Shown here one piece after another: positions 61,302-64,000 of a DNA stretch of 64,000 nt. Under the pieces are notes generated by a model. The model made no database searches and was not told where the DNA came from. It saw nothing but the letters and a program-made list of their open reading frames with translations. Position 1 is the first letter of the stretch. Each line of letters starts with the position of its first letter. Origin of the DNA: Sphingomonadaceae bacterium (lineage in GTDB: Bacteria; Pseudomonadota; Alphaproteobacteria; Sphingomonadales; Sphingomonadaceae); NCBI GenBank assembly GCA_027533105.1, contig JAPZTW010000010.1, positions 62,001 through 126,000 of the forward strand. Reading direction: 5' to 3'. The position numbers and the translations under genes are program-made.

Positions 61302-62534
61302 ATGAGTCTGTTCGCGAGTGGTTATCGCGCGGAGTTTTCCAGCCACTGGCGCGCCCTGGTGGGCACTGCGCTGGGCATTGGCGCCGGGGTGGCGCTGAGC
61401 ATCTATCTCAACAGCCTGTTCCTGCCCCACCTCTCGCGCGAGTTCGGCTGGACCGACGAAGAGTTCGCGCTGACCGGGGTGGCGGCGCTGGGGGCGACCC
61501 TGGGCGTACTGGTTTCAGGCCGGATGGCCGACCGCTTTGGCGTGCGGCGCGTGGCGCTGGTCGGGGTTGTCGGCCTGCCGCTGGTGTGGATCGCCTTCAC
61601 CCAGCTGACCGGCGACATCCGGCACTATTACGCCCTGTTCACGCTGAAGATGCTGATTGGCACCACGACCACCTCGGTGATCTATGCCCGGGTCACGGCG
61701 GAACGGTTCATGGCGGCACGGGGCCTCGCGCTGGCGCTGGCGATCGGCGGCGCACCGGTGATCGGCGGGCTGGCCGCGCCGGTCATCAGCCTGGTGATCG
61801 AGGCGGGCGGCTGGCGCACCGGCTACCTGTTCCTGGCCGGGCTGAGCGCCGTGCTGGGCGCGGCGGGCTGGTTCATGCTGCCGCGCGATCGCGGCCCCGG
61901 CTTTGGCGGAGTGACCCCGGCCTTCGCCACGACCGGCCGGGTCTATGCCGTGCTGGCCCGCGCGCCGGTGCTGTGGCTGCTGGTGGCTGCCATGCTGCTT
62001 TGCAACCTGCCCGCGCTGATGATCAGCCTTCAGACCAAGCCGATGTTGCTCAGCCTGGGCGTGCCGGGAGAAGCGGCGGCCTGGCTGGTCTCGGTCTATG
62101 CCGCCGGGGTCCTTGCCGGACGACTGGCCTGCGGGCTGGCGCTCGATCATTTTCCCGCTCACCGGGTCGCCGCCGTGGCGATGGGCCTGCCGGCCTTCGG
62201 TCTGCTGCTGCTGGCCAGCCAGCCGGATGCGCTGTGGCTGGTGGCCCTGGCCATGGCCCTGCTGGGGCTGAGCCAGGGCGCCGAGGGCGATATCGTGGCC
62301 TATCTCGTCGCCCGGCAGTTCACCTTCGAGCTGTTCGGCACGGTCGCCGGGATCATCACCGCCGCGATCGGCATTGCTGCAGCCTTTGGCGGGGTGCTGC
62401 TGTCGGGCATGCTGGGCGCGGGCGGCGGCTATGTCGGGTTCCTGACCCTCTGCGCGGTAACTGTCGCGATCGGCGCGGGCCTGTTCCTGCTGGCCGGACG
62501 GCCCCGCTTTGCCGCGCGGGTGGGCGAAGCCTAG
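61302..62534 (+). CDS. MFS transporter
   Basis: A 410-residue major facilitator with 12 hydrophobic helices. The first half holds GVLVSGRMADRFGVRRVALVG, the MFS loop 2-3 signature; the second half lacks a specific motif. It resembles monocarboxylate/oxalate-type (OFA-like) carriers in the FMN-free helices and the sequence EFGWTDEEFALTGVAALGATLG. ATG 61302 is 77 bases after the P-type ATPase stop and is probably a separate unit; no clear ribosome site is seen. Its stop overlaps the convergent MobA-like gene by four bases. Confidence 0.85.
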   Translation: MSLFASGYRAEFSSHWRALVGTALGIGAGVALSIYLNSLFLPHLSREFGWTDEEFALTGVAALGATLGVLVSGRMADRFGVRRVALVGVVGLPLVWIAFTQLTGDIRHYYALFTLKMLIGTTTTSVIYARVTAERFMAARGLALALAIGGAPVIGGLAAPVISLVIEAGGWRTGYLFLAGLSAVLGAAGWFMLPRDRGPGFGGVTPAFATTGRVYAVLARAPVLWLLVAAMLLCNLPALMISLQTKPMLLSLGVPGEAAAWLVSVYAAGVLAGRLACGLALDHFPAHRVAAVAMGLPAFGLLLLASQPDALWLVALAMALLGLSQGAEGDIVAYLVARQFTFELFGTVAGIITAAIGIAAAFGGVLLSGMLGAGGGYVGFLTLCAVTVAIGAGLFLLAGRPRFAARVGEA

Positions 62535-63127
62535 GTCAGCCGCGCGCGGGCCATTGCCAGCGCCTCTGCGTCATCCACGTCGATCAGCCAGGTGGGATCG
62601 CCCGCCAGCCGCAGCGCCCCGGCGAGCAGGTGCCGCGCCCCGGCATCCCCGCTGGCCTGCGCCAGGGCGGTGAACTGGGCGGAACCGAACAGGGCGGGCG
62701 GCATTGCCACATCGCCCGCAGCAGACGCGATCATGGCATCCGCGCCCAACGTGGCTCCGCGCGCCACCAGCGCCTGAAAATGGCTGAGCGGCACCAGCGG
62801 CATGTCGGCCAGCACGATCAACAGGGCCGCCGCGCCCGCCTCCTTCGCCAGCCGCGCGGCCAGGGCGACCGAGCTGCCCATGCCGCTCTCCGCCGCCGGG
62901 TTGACCGCAATTTCGAACCCCGCCGCCCGCCAGCCGGGGACGCAGGGATGGTCGGGCCGGGCGGCAAACACCCAGCGGTGGGCAGAGGGCAGCCCGGCCA
63001 GAGTGCGGCAGGCATGTTCGCCCAGCAGGCTGTCCCCCAGCAGAGCCGCCAGCTTGTCCGCACTGCCGAACCGGCGCGACTGGCCCGCCGCCAGGACCGC
63101 CACGGCAAGGCGCGGGGCTTCAGCCAA
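62531..63127 (-). CDS. MobA-like nucleotidyltransferase (molybdenum cofactor type)
   Basis: A 198-residue NTP transferase of the MobA/MocA type with VAVLAAGQSRRFGSADKL near the start, LIVLADMPLVP in the middle, and LIDVDDAEALA at the end. It presumably transfers CMP or GMP to molybdopterin for a xanthine-dehydrogenase-family enzyme, since XdhC is directly upstream. The start is taken as TTG 63127, which overlaps the XdhC stop (TTGGCTGA); no ATG lies near the conserved N-terminus. The catalytic partner is not in the window. Confidence 0.82.
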   Translation of the reverse strand: MAEAPRLAVAVLAAGQSRRFGSADKLAALLGDSLLGEHACRTLAGLPSAHRWVFAARPDHPCVPGWRAAGFEIAVNPAAESGMGSSVALAARLAKEAGAAALLIVLADMPLVPLSHFQALVARGATLGADAMIASAAGDVAMPPALFGSAQFTALAQASGDAGARHLLAGALRLAGDPTWLIDVDDAEALAMARARLT

Positions 63128-64000
63128 GCGCCGCGCCAAAATCGGCAGCCTGATAGGCCCGGACAATCTCGGCCAGGGTCGACAGCGCCAGCGTGTCGGG
63201 ATCGCGCGAGGAGTGGAACAGGCCGATCGGCGCGCGGATCGTGGCAATCGCCGCCGCGTTCACCCCCAGCGCGCTGAGCGCGGCACAGCGCGCGGCATGG
63301 GCCCGCCGCCCGCCCATCGCGCCGACATAGAACTGCGGCAGGGCCAGCGCGCGTTGCAGCAGCGCGCTTTCCCAGTCGTGATCGTGGAACAGGAAGGCGA
63401 TGGCGGTCCACGGATCGCTGGTCAGCAGGTGCGTGTCAGTCGTCCGCTCCAGCTGGCGCGGGGCCAGGCCAAGCTCGCGCAAGGCGGCCAGTGCGCGCTC
63501 GTCGGGTGACAGGGCGTCGAGCTCCAGCCCCAAGGTCAGCGCCAGTCGGGCGAGCGCGGCCACGCCTTCACCATGACCCACCAGCACCAGCCGCGCCGCC
63601 GGCCAGTTGCCATAAGCGCCGGTGCCCGTGGCGGGATCGAACGGCGCGGGATGCCAACCGCTGCGGCAGGTCGTCCCCGCTGGCTCGATCGCCACGGTAT
63701 AGGGCTGGCGCGCGGCAATCGCGGCAAGGCAGGCCAGCGGCAGGTCGGCGCTTGCCAGTGGCTGGAAATGGATATCCAGCCCGCCGCCGCAGGGCAGGCG
63801 AATGTCGAGATAAGGCGATCCCGCCCCGAACCGCACGATCCGCGCCGCCCCCTCCCGCAAGGCCGCGCAGGCCTCGGCCACCACGGCATTCTCGATGCAG
63901 CCGCCCGACAGCGAACCTACGAAGCTGCCATCGGCCGCAACCGCCATATGGGTGCCGGGGTTGCGCATCGCGCTGCCCTGGACCGCCAGCACGGTAACCA
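63120..64000 (-). CDS. XdhC-family molybdenum enzyme maturation protein (5' end outside window)
   Basis: The frame is open to the window edge, giving at least 293 residues. The N-terminal part contains GSAMRNPGTHMAVAADGSFVGSLSGGCIENAVV, the typical XdhC opening, and the C-terminal Rossmann domain begins ARLVLVGHGEGVAALARLA, ending in IRAPIGL-type text. XdhC binds molybdenum cofactor and helps its sulfuration and insertion into xanthine dehydrogenase or related aldehyde oxidases. The neighbour is a MobA-like cytidylyltransferase. The remainder of the system should be to the right of the window. Confidence 0.87.
   Translation of the reverse strand, partial: VTVLAVQGSAMRNPGTHMAVAADGSFVGSLSGGCIENAVVAEACAALREGAARIVRFGAGSPYLDIRLPCGGGLDIHFQPLASADLPLACLAAIAARQPYTVAIEPAGTTCRSGWHPAPFDPATGTGAYGNWPAARLVLVGHGEGVAALARLALTLGLELDALSPDERALAALRELGLAPRQLERTTDTHLLTSDPWTAIAFLFHDHDWESALLQRALALPQFYVGAMGGRRAHAARCAALSALGVNAAAIATIRAPIGLFHSSRDPDTLALSTLAEIVRAYQAADFGAALG

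Noticed and set aside
1..64000. CRISPR arrays, insertion sequences, prophage or integrase genes
   Set aside because: No regularly spaced direct repeats, transposase-like proteins, terminal repeats or att-site duplication next to the tRNA were seen.

Overview
The window is a visibly GC-rich, densely packed bacterial chromosome segment. Gene content and protein style (exported MsrA/MsrB, a POT transporter with exported amidohydrolases, CYP153-like P450, Zur, IHF-beta, NAD-specific giant glutamate dehydrogenase, acyl-CoA degradation genes) point to an alphaproteobacterium, most likely a sphingomonad (Novosphingobium/Sphingobium-like). The genus is an inference. No rRNA, insertion sequence, phage gene or CRISPR array was seen; there is one tRNA (Leu, UAA). 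The first and last genes run off the window.

Layout. 1-2.2 kb: end of inositol-1-phosphate synthase, a sugar/inositol-phosphate nucleotidyltransferase and a DUF2141 secreted protein. 2.3-7.8 kb (minus strand): a complete lasso-peptide cluster in the order HprK-like kinase, PqqD-like B1, B2 protease, a 39-residue precursor read here from the third frame, asparagine-synthetase-like cyclase and ABC exporter. 8-17.6 kb: housekeeping genes (rpe, heparinase-like, purH, msrA, Fur/Zur, dxs, membrane proteins, NnrU-like). 17.7-22.0 kb: an operon of a peptide-type POT transporter and two exported amidohydrolases, one lacking the usual metal ligands. 22.2-28.9 kb: GntR regulator, ihfB, tRNA-Leu, tandem-PilZ protein and a surface-glycan-like group (FAD enzyme, GtrA, epimerase, GT-C-like protein). 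28.8-43.3 kb: msrB, CYP153-like P450, an ABC-2 exporter, queG, NAD-GDH, luciferase-like monooxygenase, TPR protein, hydrolase and PhoD-type phosphatase. 43.3-46.2 kb: thrS preceded by an unannotated leader peptide with five consecutive Thr codons and attenuator-like hairpins, then a TSUP permease. 46.4-55.0 kb (minus strand): an acyl-CoA/beta-oxidation-type region (hydratase, two acyl-CoA dehydrogenases, thiolase, CoA-transferase, SDR, ferredoxin reductase) with an operator palindrome and a pair of inverted REP-like elements. 55.2-61.2 kb: a tightly coupled operon of AMP-phosphorylase-like enzyme, PRPP-synthetase-like protein, AI-2E-type permease and P-type cation ATPase behind an FNR/FixK-type box. 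61.3-64 kb: MFS transporter, MobA-like nucleotidyltransferase and XdhC.

The strongest candidates for something undescribed are (1) the kinase-type lasso cluster, whose short precursor ends in Gly-Gly-Ser-Gly-Lys-Ser with no bulky plug residue, (2) the apparent threonine attenuator in front of thrS, and (3) the putative FixK-controlled AMP-phosphorylase/PRPP/ATPase operon. All functional calls come from reading the sequence and remembered family features; no database search was run.
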